A stretch of 64,000 bases of DNA from Platynereis dumerilii (Eukaryota; Annelida; Polychaeta; Phyllodocida; Nereididae). Positions 1 to 12,487 of the stretch are shown one piece after another. The translations under genes were made by a program, and so were the position numbers. Each line of letters starts with the position of its first letter. The first letter of the stretch is position 1. Under the pieces are notes generated by a model that saw nothing but the letters and a program-made list of their open reading frames with translations, had not been told where the DNA came from and ran no database searches. The DNA lies in contig JAPTHN010000037.1 in NCBI GenBank assembly GCA_026936325.1, forward strand, positions 2,605,013 through 2,669,012, written 5' to 3'.

Positions 1-114
1 TCATAAGCGAAATCCTGTTCTAATATCTAACCATATTTACATTATGTCTTTTTTTGCTTACATTCCATCCCATATCACATTCAAGACCGCTATGAGCAGC
101 TTTATTATGGACAC

Positions 115-1394
115 CGAGATAGTAGGGGAACGAGGGGCAAAATGGAGCGGCGGGGCAAAATGGTTTTTTAAGTTTTCTCGGAAACTTTTGACCTGCCTTC
201 TAATTTTTTGGTTGGAAAATAAAATAGGATACACGACCAACTTTTCCTGAGAGTTTCATTAATGAGAATGTTACAGGTATGCAGCCACGTTAATTTGAAG
301 TTTTTGATCGATTTTCTTAAAAAAATCATAATTTTTGGAAATGGTGTAATACCTCCAATGACGTTCCCAGCCAAATAATTCATAGTCAGTGTTATTAGAG
401 GACTACTAAGCTTGCGTATTAAGCAAAAAAATGTAGTCTGGTGCTTAGTCATGTGTAAGTAGGCCATTATTAATCTACCCTGCATGGTTGGGGCAAGATG
501 GAGTCCTCCTGCGGGGGCAAAATGGGAAGCACAAAAAAGCAATCCCAGCTTAGAAAAGGTTGAAGCTTGATATTGGGTCAATTCAACCATGACATTTGAG
601 ACATTTGATACACTTTCTGGTCATATAACAGACAAAATTTGAAAAAATCACAAGAGATTTGTGGATCTAATCCATTTCATCAGTAATACCTTGAGGATTT
701 AGGCTTAGTGGTAAAACCCTGTATTGTTGAAACTGAAACGAATGTAACTGCCTTTCAAAAAGCATAGTCAAATCCAATACCAGTTTAAATTGTTAAATTA
801 TTAAGAGAACTCGGAAATCAAAGTTACGTGAATATTCATAAAATGTCACATTACCACAAAATTTAACTAATATTATTTCTTTTGTAACCAAATGTTTATG
901 GTTAAATAATTTGTCAAATAATTACATAGAATGTAGAAATACTAGCATCACTTCCCAGCTATAATTGCGTCCTGTATTGAGATGCTGATTTCACAATTTA
1001 TTGCTGTGTTTACTCTTAGTATTCTGCAATATTCTCACATTGCAATGACATGAATTAATGCACTTTGTTTGTCAACATGCTTTTTAGTTAGGCTATTATC
1101 AAAACAGCTGATTGATTGCAGAACTTTTGCAACTTTATTTCTTCCCATTTTGCCCCATATGAAATTCCATTTTGCCCCAAGCATGGGGCAAAATGGGATA
1201 AAGTTGCATTTTTGAAAATAGGGAAAAATTTGAATTGGAACTATTAAAAAAGCACTTTTCTGTGTTTGAGCAAGTGGTACTGGTACTTCTTCATGGATCA
1301 GACCTTATTTGGCATTCGCATGATATACCACCTTCGCGCAGCGAGCCTTCGAAGTTAGGCGGCCCGTTTTGCCCCTCGTTCCCCTACCTATCGC
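115..1394. mobile_element. Inverted-terminal-repeat DNA element, family A (non-autonomous)
   Basis: The end GTAGGGGAACGAGGGGCAAA near 122 returns as its reverse complement ending near 1387. Looser matching (GATAG / CTATC) carries the repeat a few bases further out on both sides. The phrase GGGGCAAAATGG is repeated inside in both orientations (near 133, 155, 512, 1146, 1170 and 1183). No transposase-like reading frame lies between the ends; the short frames are compositional. No clean target duplication is seen, so the superfamily is unassigned. The right end abuts reverse-transcriptase coding sequence, so the element either inserted into that LINE or sits where the LINE is truncated. Confidence 0.7.
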
Positions 1395-2693
1395 TCTATA
1401 CTGAATTTTATCAATGGAAACAGCCCTGCTCCGCATCCGAAATGACATCATTAAAGCTGTGGGTGAACAGAATGTTGTCTTGCTTACTATGATTGATCTG
1501 TCAGCCGCATTTGACACTGTCAACCATGAGTGTCTACTCACTACACTAGAAGATCTGGGAATACGGCATACAGTTTTGCAGTGGTTTCGTAGTTACTTGA
1601 CCGGCAGGCAGCATTAGATTAACATTGGGGGAACATACTCTGATTCGAGGGATTTGACATGCGGTGTGCCCCAGGGATCGGTGTTGGGACCAATCCTATT
1701 CACCATATATACATGGTCGCTTGGCCGTCTGATTCAGCAAAACGGACTACAGTATCACATCTATGCTGATGACACTTCCATCTATTGAGCGTGAAACCTG
1801 GTAGTATGAACGAAGGCATTCAACAGATTGAATGATGTGTGGCACTTGTCCAGCAATGGATGTGCAAATTCCAGCTCAAAATGAACGACGAAAAAACTGA
1901 GTTTATGATCATCTCAAGTAAAAGAACAGCCCGACAAATCACTGCTCCTTCACTCACTATTAAAGACATTGTCATAACACCATCAAAAGCTGTTCGGAGT
2001 CTTGGTGTGAATCTTGACCACCATGCTTCCATGGATGTACATGTGAGAAATCTTTGTTGTGGTGCCTACTTACAGCTCAAGAATATCAGAGCGTTGAAAA
2101 AGTACCTTGATCGTCCCTCACTTGAATGTGTAATTCATGCTTTTATGACATCAAAGATTGATTATTGTAACTCTCTTTTGTGTGGATTACCAATGTGTCT
2201 CATAAATCGCCTGCAAATGATCCAAAATACTCCTCGTTTCCATCATATTACGCCAGTCCTTGAATCACTTCACTGGCTGTCTGTTGACATGAGGATAGCC
2301 CACAAAATTATCTTGTTTGTTTTCAAGCCTGTACATCGTCTTGCTCCACGATATATTCAAGAACTGATTCTCCCATATATTCCATCTCATAGGCTTTGTT
2401 CAAGTGACTTGCATCTTATTCAAGTGCCATACACCTCGTCAGCATTGATTCAATCAAGGGCATTCAGTGTGGCTGGTCCACATCTTTGGAACTCGCTGCC
2501 ATATGCATTACGAACTGTCCCATGCATTGAACTTTTCAAAGCCAAACTTAAAACACAATTATTTACTCAACATTTTAACTCTTTATAGACTTGATTATAT
2601 ATTTCCTACATTTTTACATTGTACAGCATTTTGAGCATATTTTGTGGAACTAACGCTTTACATAATAAATTATTATTATTATTATTATTATTT
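1391..2693 (+). mobile_element. CR1/L2-like LINE, 5'-truncated and broken reverse transcriptase
   Basis: Conceptual reading gives the core of a non-LTR reverse transcriptase. A TALLRIRNDI block starts near 1417, followed by LTMIDLSAAFDTVNH (catalytic Asp), CGVPQGSVLGPILFTIY near 1660, and YADDTSIY near 1760. From 1839 a 249-residue frame carries the thumb and C-terminal region, ending RAFSVAGPHLWNSLPYALR and LKTQLFTQHF, which is characteristic of the CR1/L2 group. Frame changes near 1405 and stops near 1616 and 1786 show it is dead. The 3' end is an (ATT)n run at about 2662-2693, as usual for this group. The endonuclease domain is missing, so it is a fragment of moderate age. Confidence 0.85.
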
Positions 2694-2734
2694 TGATCCA
2701 AATTTGTTCTTTCGTGACAACATAATACATTTAG

Positions 2735-2955
2735 ACTAATCTTACCAATGACAGCCTTCTATGATGGCGATATTGTGAAGCAGCAACTGTGCAAACATAG
2801 AGAACAATATCTGCACTACAGAAACAGACATCTGAAGACAACGCAAATTGTTATGTAAACATGAGCAACTTATGCAATGGCCATATATGCCCAAATCAAA
2901 TAGCCTCTTTACCCGTAAATAAATACACAATTTTTTGTGAAGAAGCAGTGACAGT
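2735..2955 (+). repeat. Dispersed repeat R1, copy a
   Basis: About 215 bases match 6175-6395 in the same orientation. Shared blocks include GAAGCAGCAACTGTGCAAA and a block ending in ATAAATACAC. Divergence is substantial and no coding potential is shared. The family is not recognised. Confidence 0.65.
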
Positions 2956-3114
2956 GGTGACGCATCTTATTTATATCAAATAAAACTAATGTTATATATC
3001 TGCAATTAACTACTGCATAGATTAAAAATTGAGAACTGTCCAAAACTACTTCGTAAATGTTATGAAATCCTAGTGGCTCTGAGTTGCCTTGTTGGTTGTC
3101 TAGAATATACCAAG

Positions 3115-4310
3115 TTCTTATTGCTTATGGAATTAGTGATTCAGAATTGAAGCCCAGTAGAATAGCATCTTTGGTATATAAAAAAGCAGTGGAAGATATG
3201 TTGGCTGACATAAACAATAATGATAAAAACCTAAATTAAGAACATGTAAACTATTTAAAACAGACTTACGCCTTGAACCAAATTTAAATTTTAACTTACC
3301 TATGTATGTGTATCGCAGTTGAGCAAGATTCAGGCTAAGCTCTCACAATTTAAAGATAGAGCTGGGGAGACACAAACGCCCCTACATACCCGCTGATGAA
3401 AGATTATGCAAAAGATGTACATCAGGACTTGTAGAAGATGAATTTCACTGTCTTATGATTTGTGATTTTTGGAAAGACAACAGAGCAGTGCTATTTGACA
3501 CGGCAGCCAAAACAATAGAAAACTTCTCCGTTTTAAGTCCTTAATCACAATTTATTAAAATACTAGCAAATAAATCATCTGAAATAAATTCTGCATTAGG
3601 TAAATTCTTAAACATTGTCATAAAAACTGATAACAGTGCTTAATGTAGGTTATAATTAATTAAATCAGCCCACAAGGTCAGGGTGGTTAATGGCACTGAC
3701 ACATTGTTTTCACGTGTGGTTTGCTGGCAATAAATTGTTTGTAAATATATGCCTTGTATATAATTTGTATGCATATTTATGTTGCTGTCATACCTTTTAT
3801 AAATAGCATATTTATCTAACTGTGTGTCACTTTTTAGTAAATTTTGTAAATATCATATTCATCAAACTGAACATTTTTCTATTGACTTCATTTAATTCTC
3901 TATGATTTCATCCCTCATAAATTTGTATATTTTAGTGCTATGTACTATGGTTCTGTACCATCTCAGTGCTAAATTTCGCTTGTAGATCTGGCCGTTGTGA
4001 TTTAAATGTATTATTGCTGCTGTGATTTAATGTTTTATCTCAATATGTAGAAGTAGCTTGAGCCGCCTCAGTGCTAAATATTGCCAGTATATCTGGCATA
4101 GTGTGATTTTAAAATATATTATTGCTACTGTGATTAATGTTTCATTTACTTATGTAGAAGTAGCTTTAGACTTTTATATTTTTAGTGTGTTTGTATTAGA
4201 ACCAGTTTCTGTTCTTGTTTTTAACCTGTATTATACAATATTCTTGTAACTGACTTTTTGGTCAAATGTGACCTATGTTTGAGTCAATAAAAACCTATAT
4301 ATATATATAT
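3115..4310 (+). mobile_element. Eroded LINE 3' end with C-terminal zinc-finger-like region
   Basis: Frame 3328-3537 reads RFRLSSHNLKIELGRHKR, then a Cys/His cluster (LCKRC ... VEDEFHCLMIC) and FWKDNRAVLFD. This matches the C-terminal tail common after the reverse transcriptase of several LINE groups. Stops interrupt it upstream near 3319 and downstream near 3541. The following AT-rich 700 bases end in GAGTCAATAAAAACC and a TA run near 4290-4310, which fits a 3' untranslated region and tail. The RT core is absent. The clade cannot be fixed from this tail. Confidence 0.65.
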
Positions 4311-4479
4311 AAAACTAATGTGATTCATCCCCATTTGAATAATTTTATGAAAATTGTGTCTGTATGATATATTGCAAAATAGTGTCCTAACACATCAGAA
4401 CTCCATTCTCTTCATGAATATGCAAAGTAATAATCAGGAAACGGTCTCCATCTGTCTCTGTTCGGGACTGTCAAGTGGC

Positions 4480-5127
4480 AGCAGAATGCTGACAGTCCCT
4501 GGAAAATCGATAATTTGATCTGTTTTGGACAGATCACCAGATCAGGTCAAACAACAGCTGTCCATGGCGTTTCTCTGATGCTGCTGTTGCAGAGTTTCAG
4601 ACGTGTTGGAATCGCTGTGTGAGACATGTTCTTCACCTGCCATATACAACACACAGACGTTTTTCTGCCACAATTGTTGGAAAGACCTATGGCGCTCAGG
4701 CAAATTTATGCGAGATTCATCAAGTTAGTCATGAAAATGGAGGCAAGCAAGAATGAAAAAATGTCTTTCCTAGCGCATGTGCACAAGAGACAGTAAGAGT
4801 GTGATTGGCAGCAACATCAATGTGATTAAGAAAGAGCTTGACTGTGATACGCATGCTGTGATTTTGAAAGGCCAGAGACTATTGAAATTAGTTGAATATT
4901 GTGACTGTGATTTGATGTCTGTGATAAGGGACATGTGTGATGTGAGAAGCAGCTGTGCTTTTATTGAAGGTTTTTATGCTACTGAGCTTGATTTAATTTT
5001 TAATGTTGTTTGTACTATATAATTGTTTTTATTTCTATTGTCGATTACTGTCTATTTTAAAATGTACTTAATTTTATTCCATGTATTTCATATATGTGAA
5101 TGAATAAATGATTTATATATATATATT
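4480..5127 (+). mobile_element. Second eroded LINE 3' end (post-RT domain)
   Basis: Read in shifting frames, 4575-4870 gives CWNRCVRHVLHLPYTTHR, then QIYARFIKLVMKM and SKNEKMSFLAH, then CTRDSKSVIGSNINVI. This order (W-R-x-LPYxTHR, a helical RF-K segment, then the SxSxIGxN block) is the region that follows the RT in several invertebrate LINEs. At least two frame changes (near 4665 and 4775) show it is not functional. A tail of GAATAAATGATT and a TA run ends near 5127. Only the terminal part remains, so the family is uncertain. Confidence 0.55.
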
Positions 5128-6174
5128 ACTACGCCAAACTACTTTCACAAAGCATGGTTGCTGGCAAATATCCAGTCAACTGCTTTGAATGAAAATGTTT
5201 GGAAAGCATGAGACAAAAAGAAAGTTTTGAACTTTAGCATACACTCTGCCTATGAAAGAGATGATTTTACTCATCAGAAGTTTGATGGTATTCAATCTAC
5301 TTATGCCATTTAGTGCATGTTAAATTGTGGTCAGAAAAGGGTCCAAAAAGAAGGCATTCTCACTTATTCACGTGTCCATACAAAGCCGATGTTTTTGCTT
5401 TGTGATATCAAACATGCTCAATTGTATGTATTCTGTTACTTTATGGAGATTTACGAACTAGGACAACGATATAATTCACAATTTCATAAAAGCTGTGTTA
5501 CACTCAGCAAAATGTCTTGTCCATGCCACAAGTGGCCCCCTCTATACTGGCAATATATGTGAGCTACAATGTATACATCCTCCATGATAAAAAATAGTTC
5601 CAACTTATTTTGGTATTTACAAGCTGTCTGCTTAAAATTGAAGCCAACCAAAGTCAGATTAGACACTTGCAGAGTTTTTGGAAATAAACTAGACCATCGC
5701 TAAATGATGGAACTGTCCTGGTTTCTTCCACACTGTCCTGGTTTCTTCCAGAGGTCAAATTTTGTTGACCGCTCACAGGAGCTCGAGAATTTTGCACCCT
5801 AGGTGGCAGCAAATAGCGGTCAACTTGTAGACAGGGTCTCCATAGAAAATGCTGTATGAAACTTGTTCTTGACTTGCAGAGCAGCCCATCTGCATGTTGT
5901 CAAATGATGACTATGAATGGCCTTTCTTTTCCATTTATTCCGTTCATGAATACAACAACAAATATTGTACAATTATATTGACCTGTGCTCTCATGGTTAT
6001 TCATATATGGTGTCCTTCACACTAAATTATAATAAAACAAAACACATCTCATGTATACGTGACTTGATACAATGTATAATTGAACAGTGGTGGATCTATA
6101 CAGGGTAGTCAGGGGGATGGCTGCATGGAGTCGGATTGGCTTTTCGCGGGCCAGCGTTGCTCCATATTTTCTTC
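5128..6174. other. Unassigned stretch
   Basis: No gene or known repeat is recognised. A 19-base unit (ACTGTCCTGGTTTCTTCCA) occurs twice in tandem near 5708-5748, and TTGACCGCT near 5763 pairs with AGCGGTCAA near 5815. Reading frames here are short and lack known domains. Confidence 0.4.
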
Positions 6175-6395
6175 CAATGGTTATAATTCCAACACTGACA
6201 GCCTTCGATGACGGCAATACTTGCGAAGCAGCAACTGTGCAAATAGAAAGAACAATATCTACAGAAATAGGCATTGCAAACAACACAAATTGTTTTGTCA
6301 ATATTTGTGTTATGCAATGGCCGTTATGCATGTAGTCAAACAGCCTTTTTCTTGGATATAAATACACTATTTTCTATGACAGCAGCATCATAGAC
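6175..6395 (+). repeat. Dispersed repeat R1, copy b
   Basis: Homologous to 2735-2955 in the same orientation over about 215 bases, with many substitutions. The frames crossing it in both directions are incidental. Confidence 0.65.
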
Positions 6396-7616
6396 TTGAA
6401 AGCTGGAAACTTTATGTGTTATATCATAGTGTAATCCCTCAGCAAATTATTTGTGAGAGGAATTTTTAACTGTCGATCATACATATTATACCCTCTTCTT
6501 TAATCACAAATCTGTGTGGGACTTGCACACAATGCACAGAGATTTAACCATGTGCACTGACCAAATGACCATTTTGGGTATGTTGGATTTCATCACCTAA
6601 GTATTTAAAATGATATGTTTACTACTCTGTGTCAGACTTATGCTGGGCATATAGGCTTATCGTTTAAATAAAATTAACAATAATTGAATTTGAGCCTAGA
6701 GCTCAGGAAATGAATAAGTAACCTCATGCATGGGCAGGCTCCCTGTTATTTCAACTTGAAGTGGAAACTCTAATTTGGTTACATCGCCTACCATGGTAGT
6801 TTGTGTGTTTTGGGGAATACTCCATGTCTAATTGTTGCAATTAATTCTATATGGCACAGGAAATTATAAGGAAAGGAGGCAGCCATTTACTTTCAGGCTA
6901 AATGAAATCATTATCAAAGAATAATGGCACACAATTGAGCCAACAATATATTGATGAATAAAAGATGATTTCCTGTAGAATATCTAGAATCTGACGTCCT
7001 TCATGACGTCCTTCATAATTGAGAACAAAAGGTCTTAATCTTACCTATCCCATCAAAGGCCCACTTCACATAAATTTATTTTACTTTACTATACCTGTCT
7101 CCACCATAAAAGTAGAGCTTTCATTGGCTGAGAACATGTCACATGTCAGTCATTACTTTGGTATATTGCCATTCACAAAAATGAAATAGTACAAAACAAA
7201 AAAAACTCATTAAGCTTAGTAATAGCAGGCCTAGAATGTTTGTGTCTGCTTACCTATTCGGTATAACAAAACGAATAAAGAATTTAACTATCAGACAGCA
7301 GACAAATCTATTTCCCTCTCGTGTGTGTAAGGAAACTATTCCCATCAGCCTTTGGCCTCCTGAAATAGTTTTCTTTCTTTTTTTACACACCCTTGAGGGA
7401 AATCGATTTAACTGCTGCCCACATTTGCATAATAATAATTAATAGGACTTGGGTCCAGTTAAAGTTATTAAAATAAATAACTACTGGAATGTAAAATTCC
7501 TGAAATTGAAAGCCTCAGGCTCTATTAAACCTGAAGAAAAATACTCATAATTGAGGCCTTATAATTATATTTTCTTCTAAAATGGTAAGCTTCCTAGTTT
7601 AAACACAAACACTGTC
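6396..7616. other. Unassigned AT-rich stretch
   Basis: No coding, RNA or repeat signature is recognised. The only local structure is an 11-base tandem repeat of GACGTCCTTCAT near 6992-7014. Confidence 0.4.
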
Positions 7617-7805
7617 AGTATACAGATGCTGAGAATTGTGTTAAATCGACACATGCCACTTTTGTTGCACAGCTCTACACCAGTGATAGATCGATCTTGG
7701 AACTAAGACCCACAGCTTATAGCAGAATTGTGCTTCACTGCTTCAGTAACAAAGAGCTCTAGGGTGTCTAGTTTGGTTGTCTTTTGCTGAGACTTGCAAG
7801 ACATC
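7617..7805 (+). repeat. Dispersed repeat R2, copy a (empty site)
   Basis: This copy matches 10613-10754 joined to 11263-11313. The sequence GAGCTCTAGGGTGTCTAG is continuous here, where the other copy is split by a 508-bp element, so it serves as the empty site. Its own function is unknown. Confidence 0.75.
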
Positions 7806-8802
7806 AGTCTGAGCTGAGTTGCCAGAATCGCAAGGTTAAAATAGAAAAGTGAACTTAACCATATATAGGAGTAAAAGGTTTTGCAAGCTTATGCACTGTA
7901 AAACCTGTCACTTTAGTGGAAGCTGTGGTAATGAATACAGAAAAGTGCCATTTTACAGCAGAAAACCATTGTTTTTACGGTATGTACTGTTGTTTGAACG
8001 GTAACTTCCGGCAGCTTGGTTTACAATGTGCGATTGATGTTTCTTAATTTGCATTTTTAGTAAATGAGATTACTGTACAAACAATCCTCCCATTGCAGGG
8101 TTCTTTTACACTTACCCTGCCAACAAGTACTACAAAATGACGGAGTTTTATGAATAAGCTAATATTTTTACAGCTTTTGAGAGGTAGATGTTCAGGCAGA
8201 TGATTAAATAAACATTATTGAAAATCAATGGTTTCAAACGCTACATTAATATCCATCTATATATCCTTCATTTTTTTCTGCCAGACTGACAGCATGATGT
8301 CATGCTGGTTCAGGATAGCTATTGGTCAGACAGCTCTATGCGATGTGCAGTAGAAGAGCATGACACTTTCAATCTCTGTTGAAGAGTATCATTGGGTTCC
8401 AGGTGATTGGGGATGGAGATATATTCCAGTGACCTCCATCCTGGCATTTGAATTGGCTGTGAAATTGTTTGTGTTTTACAGCTATTCACTGAACTCCCTC
8501 TCAAGCTGAGTGCAATGTATTCGGTTGATGCATATATATTGAGGATGAAATGGGATCAGATGTTCTCTGTTATATTATACCTAGGCCTAATTCTCTTCTT
8601 CTTTCAGGGGTCAAATAAAGCCACCCTGGTTTCACATGGCATTTTTTTGCTGCATTCCATATACCAAATAATAATGACACTGGAGCCTTCACAATAATAT
8701 GTAAATGGCACTGCCATGAAATTCGCGCAGCACTTCAAATACTTGGAAAGACAGAGAAAAATGTAGAATAGCAAGATAAACTAGACAAAAAATATAATAG
8801 AT
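7806..8802. other. Unassigned stretch
   Basis: No gene or repeat family is recognised. The 60-residue frames near 8319-8697 show no known domain and lack splice or promoter context. Confidence 0.4.
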
Positions 8803-8906
8803 AAATAGAGAGATAAATAGATAGATAGATAGATAGATATATTGACAGACAGATAGATAGACAAATTGATAGATAGATAGATATCAAATAGATAAATAAG
8901 ATTGAT
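8803..8906 (+). repeat. (GATA)n microsatellite
   Basis: An imperfect GATA tract of about 100 bases, with AAATAGAT and GACAGACA variants, consistent with an ageing microsatellite. Confidence 0.9.
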
Positions 8907-9375
8907 AGATAATCAGCTAAATGGTAAAAAGGCAGACAGCACTGAAAGCTGCCAAAGTCATGTCTATGTTAGATTGTTGATATTACATAATAGTATAAAT
9001 ATATAGTAATACAAAAACAATAACATTGCATGTAGATTAACTGTTCACTGTTACATAATCATCAGTTTATAAGATTATGTAAGTTCAATTTTGTTATGTT
9101 TTCTTGTTGTCTGATTGAAATTAAATGAATCACATGTTAATAATTTGATTTAGCTTGTCAATGCTAATAATTAACTATTCCATAGAAATTATTGGTACAG
9201 GATATATAACTAGAGAAAATTGAATTTTTAAGGCACTTTTGAAGATGAATATGTCATGTTTTGTTAAATACGAAACTAAATCATTGATAAGAAGCTGGAC
9301 CCACTTGACCTAATTCCCAGCTGTGGACTGTTGATGTTGAGACCTTCACTGCACAGATTTTTTAGTCTTCTCTTG

Positions 9376-9605
9376 CACTCAATTCGCTTCGCTCAACGGC
9401 CTTCGGCCGTTTCGCTGCGCGAATATTAATATAGCACCATCTAAGAACAACAGCCTGAGGCTGATGTCATGTTACTGAATCTTCTGACCAATAAGAATGT
9501 ACACAAAGCTTGACATCACACTTCAAACAAAGCCCAGCATGACGTATGGTTGTTCTACTCGCTGCCTCAACTGACCAATAATCATACAGTCTCAGCATGA
9601 CATGC
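9376..9605 (-). repeat. Hairpin repeat with GC core and CCAAT motifs (F1)
   Basis: At 9381-9427 a nested palindrome is centred on AACGGCCTTCGGCCGTT, with TTCGC and GCGAA as outer arms, in otherwise AT-rich sequence. Read on the minus strand, two TTATTGGTCAG motifs (plus-strand CTGACCAATAA, near 9497 and 9570) lie within 180 bases of it. The same arrangement occurs at four other places in the window (see findings). No protein is encoded. The element limits are approximate. Confidence 0.55.
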
Positions 9606-9690
9606 TTACAGTCTATGAAGAAAAATTGAAGGATATGTTATTGGATGGATAATATATCTTGATCTTGAAATTTGGGCAATTGTTGCCTAA

Positions 9691-9708
9691 CCCCCCCCCC
9701 CCCCCCCC
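9691..9708 (+). repeat. Poly-C run
   Basis: Eighteen consecutive C residues. The exact length may be unreliable. Confidence 0.95.
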
Positions 9709-10612
9709 ATATTTTATGTTTGGTATTCTTATTTTTGTGCCTGTGCATTGAGTGTGCAAAGCAAGTGAGATATTCCATACAAAGGTAGAAGTGCAAAATG
9801 TTGAGAACCATTGGCCTTTTTTTTCACATCTCATCAATCAACACTTGTTAACAGCAAAACGTTGATAATGAGTAATGACCGACGAAGAGGTAATGAAGAC
9901 TCACTGCTAATTTGCAGCTTATTCTCTTATTTCCAGGATATTCTTTATATTAACTAATGTTTAAAGCATTGTCAACTGGAGTTTAAGGACTTCTTATAAC
10001 TTGGAACCAGTTGACGACCTGCATGAATTATTCAATGTTACATCCTGCTGTATATTGCTGTTGTTCACACACTTCAAGTTTAAGGTGATGCATTGCTCCT
10101 TGGTCTATAGAGGGAGGTTCAGGAGATTGAAACTGCAGTTCCAAAATTAGTCGATTGCCGTGGACAACGAGACAAGGATTTAAATCAAAATGTAAAATTG
10201 AACATGATGAATGACCTGTCAGCCACAATGGCCAACATACTAAACTTAGAATATCCACTGGATATTCTTAGCTATAAACCTTCAAGTGAATATGCCTGAC
10301 TATACATAGCCAGCATGGACAACCATACATTAAGAGCGAATTTATGTGTGAATTTTTGTTCTCTATGATGATGATAATATGTGATAACGACAACCAATGG
10401 TCTCAAAGGAAACATCATTTCCCAAATGACCAATGTGAGTGACAATAGAAGAGTTTATCAAATTTATAACAAAATAGTAGTGGTGAAAATTTTGTGATTG
10501 CTAAATGAACTTCACATATATGCATGCAAATAATTATCCCAATATTTCTCAAACTAAACAGGGCCTGAAACTTTATTAATAATTTCTTTTGAAGGCGATT
10601 TAGTAGACGATG
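9709..10612. other. Unassigned stretch
   Basis: No recognisable gene, RNA or repeat. The reading frames are short and without domain signature. Confidence 0.35.
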
Positions 10613-11313
10613 CTAGTATACAGACACGAATTGTGTTAAATTGACCCATGCTAGCTTTGCACAGCTTTACAGCTACACCAGGGAACCATTGATCTTGGAA
10701 CCAAGCGGAGTGTCAGAATTGTGCTTCACTGCTTCAGTAACAAAGACCTCCAGGCATGGTGCAACATCGTGGCAGCACTTGGCTGTGATCCTGTGTGAAG
10801 TATGCTGGGTAAACATGGCTGCTTGAGATCAAACAAGTGAGTTTTGCAAGTTGAAAATATGGATTTATATTCAAACAAACGATTGAAATCATCATCTGTC
10901 TCATCCCAATTATCCTTAATGGGATCAACTAAGCTGTGCCACATTTAGAAGAAGAGCACCTACCTCTAATAGCATTTATTGCTAATTTTATGGTCCGTCA
11001 GGTAAACATCAAAGGTTTGTGTATTGAAATCGGCAATCGGCGGCCTGTAATTGCCGTTAATTGCAATTGTGAAGTAGTGAATGCCCACAATTACTATCCT
11101 GGTTGATAATTAATGTCCTTGATTGCAATCGGCCCATCTCAAATTGTCCTGTCATTGCCTCAATTGTCCAGAAATTACATTTTTCAACATGCAAAGTAAG
11201 CTCCCTTCTCCAAGGGCAGCCATGATGAAACAGTACTAGTGCTGCCACGTTACTGCATCATGTCCAGGGTGTCTAGTTTGGTTGTCTTCTGCTGAGACCT
11301 GCAAGAAGCGAGA
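10613..11313 (+). repeat. Dispersed repeat R2, copy b (occupied site)
   Basis: The flanks 10613-10754 and 11263-11313 align to 7617-7805. The middle is occupied by the inverted-repeat element described next. Confidence 0.75.
10755..11262. mobile_element. 508-bp inverted-repeat element with 6-bp target duplication
   Basis: The left end CATGGTGCAACATCGTGGCA matches the reverse complement of the right end (CATGATGCAGTAACGTGGCA), and both then read GCAC. TCCAGG flanks both sides (10749-10754 and 11263-11268). The empty site at 7745-7765 has TCTAGG once. It has no transposase frame and is therefore non-autonomous. The superfamily is not assigned: a 6-bp duplication is uncommon, and I cannot match the ends to a named family. 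A lone related end is visible at 39503-39528. Confidence 0.85.
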
Positions 11314-12101
11314 ACCTTGAAGCATAAATCAATACTTTCAGAATAGAATACATTGTAGCATCATACTACTGGAATGGTTAGAATGAGAAAGAAAAATATA
11401 TAATGATTTTGCGAGCTCATGGTTGGCTGATGCTATTGGCCTGTCATCGTAATACATCGCAATTCACATTATTTCACTAGTGAGATGTGTGTGCAAACAA
11501 ATTCTCAAATTCCATTCAAACTTAGTTTCTTTCATATTAGTTGGATTGGTAGCCCCTTGTATCAATGTCTATTTAAAAACAAGAAATATCTAACACGTAT
11601 TGACAAAACCCGGCGAGCAACGTACTATTTCCAAACTTTTGGCATGGAGTGTATAATGCAATTAATATATATATATATAGAATGATTTTAAAATGAGACG
11701 GCCTTTCATCTCCACAATTTTAAAGCCACTAAAGCAAATTCTCATCTTTCAAAGGATGATATCCTGATCCCCATTTTGATGCTCATTGTCATGACATATC
11801 CTTTTGAGTTATATCATGGTGAATCATGGAATTAGCGATGTCGGGATATCGGGGGAATAAAATTCTAGTTCAAACAACATCTGACTATCATGTTCTCACA
11901 TGCAAACAATCACATTTGATATGGCTTACAGTGCAGCTTGAGTATCCCCACTAATATTTGAGTTAAATCTCAGGTCACATGACCACCGCAGTTGCCAGCT
12001 ATTAACGCCTCCCCCAGACATGTTGCTCACTCAAACTATCCAACTATCCTTCTATATTCCTCTCATACTTCAGATTGGAGCCCACAATGGTCTAACTCCT
12101 C
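11314..12101. other. Unassigned stretch
   Basis: Nothing recognised apart from a TA-rich run near 11663-11680. Confidence 0.35.
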
Positions 12102-12109
12102 CCTCATTT

Positions 12110-12479
12110 TAGTGATGCAGACCGGACCGCCTTGGACCAGTCTGGTCCGTGGTCCAGCCCCGGACTGCCACAATACCGGACCACTTACAAAAAACCGGTC
12201 CAGTGCTGGACCGGACCAGTAACGTGCCGGTTCGGACCGGTCCAGTGATTTTCATGTCATGAAGAGTATCGCATGAATTTTGTCAAATCTAAAAATGAAA
12301 TTTATGTCATATAGCTTGTTTTAACCCTCATTTTATCATAATTTTTGAAATGTCGGTGGACCGCTTCTGGACCGGTCCAGTAACAAAATCGGACCACCAA
12401 ACCCTGGACCAGACCGGGACCGGACCACTTTTGTAAATACCGGACCACCCTCTAAAAGGTGGTCCGGTCTGCATCATTA
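12110..12479. mobile_element. hAT-type MITE, 370 bp
   Basis: The termini are TAGTGATGCAGACCGGACC on the left and the reverse complement of TAATGATGCAGACCGGACC on the right. A perfect 8-bp duplication CCTCATTT lies at 12102-12109 and 12480-12487, the duplication length of hAT transposons. The interior repeats GGACC / CCGGACCA many times in both orientations, concentrated in the terminal 130 bases of each side. There is no transposase frame, so it would need a partner in trans. Confidence 0.9.
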
Positions 12480-12487
12480 CCTCATTT

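Noticed and set aside
1-114. Upstream part of the CR1-like LINE on the left of the family A element
   Set aside because: A weak resemblance (YEQLYYGHR-like reading) is not convincing enough to claim that the element split the LINE.
168-590. 140-residue minus-strand frame
   Set aside because: Lies inside the family A inverted-repeat element with no transposase motif; the opposite strand is also partly open.
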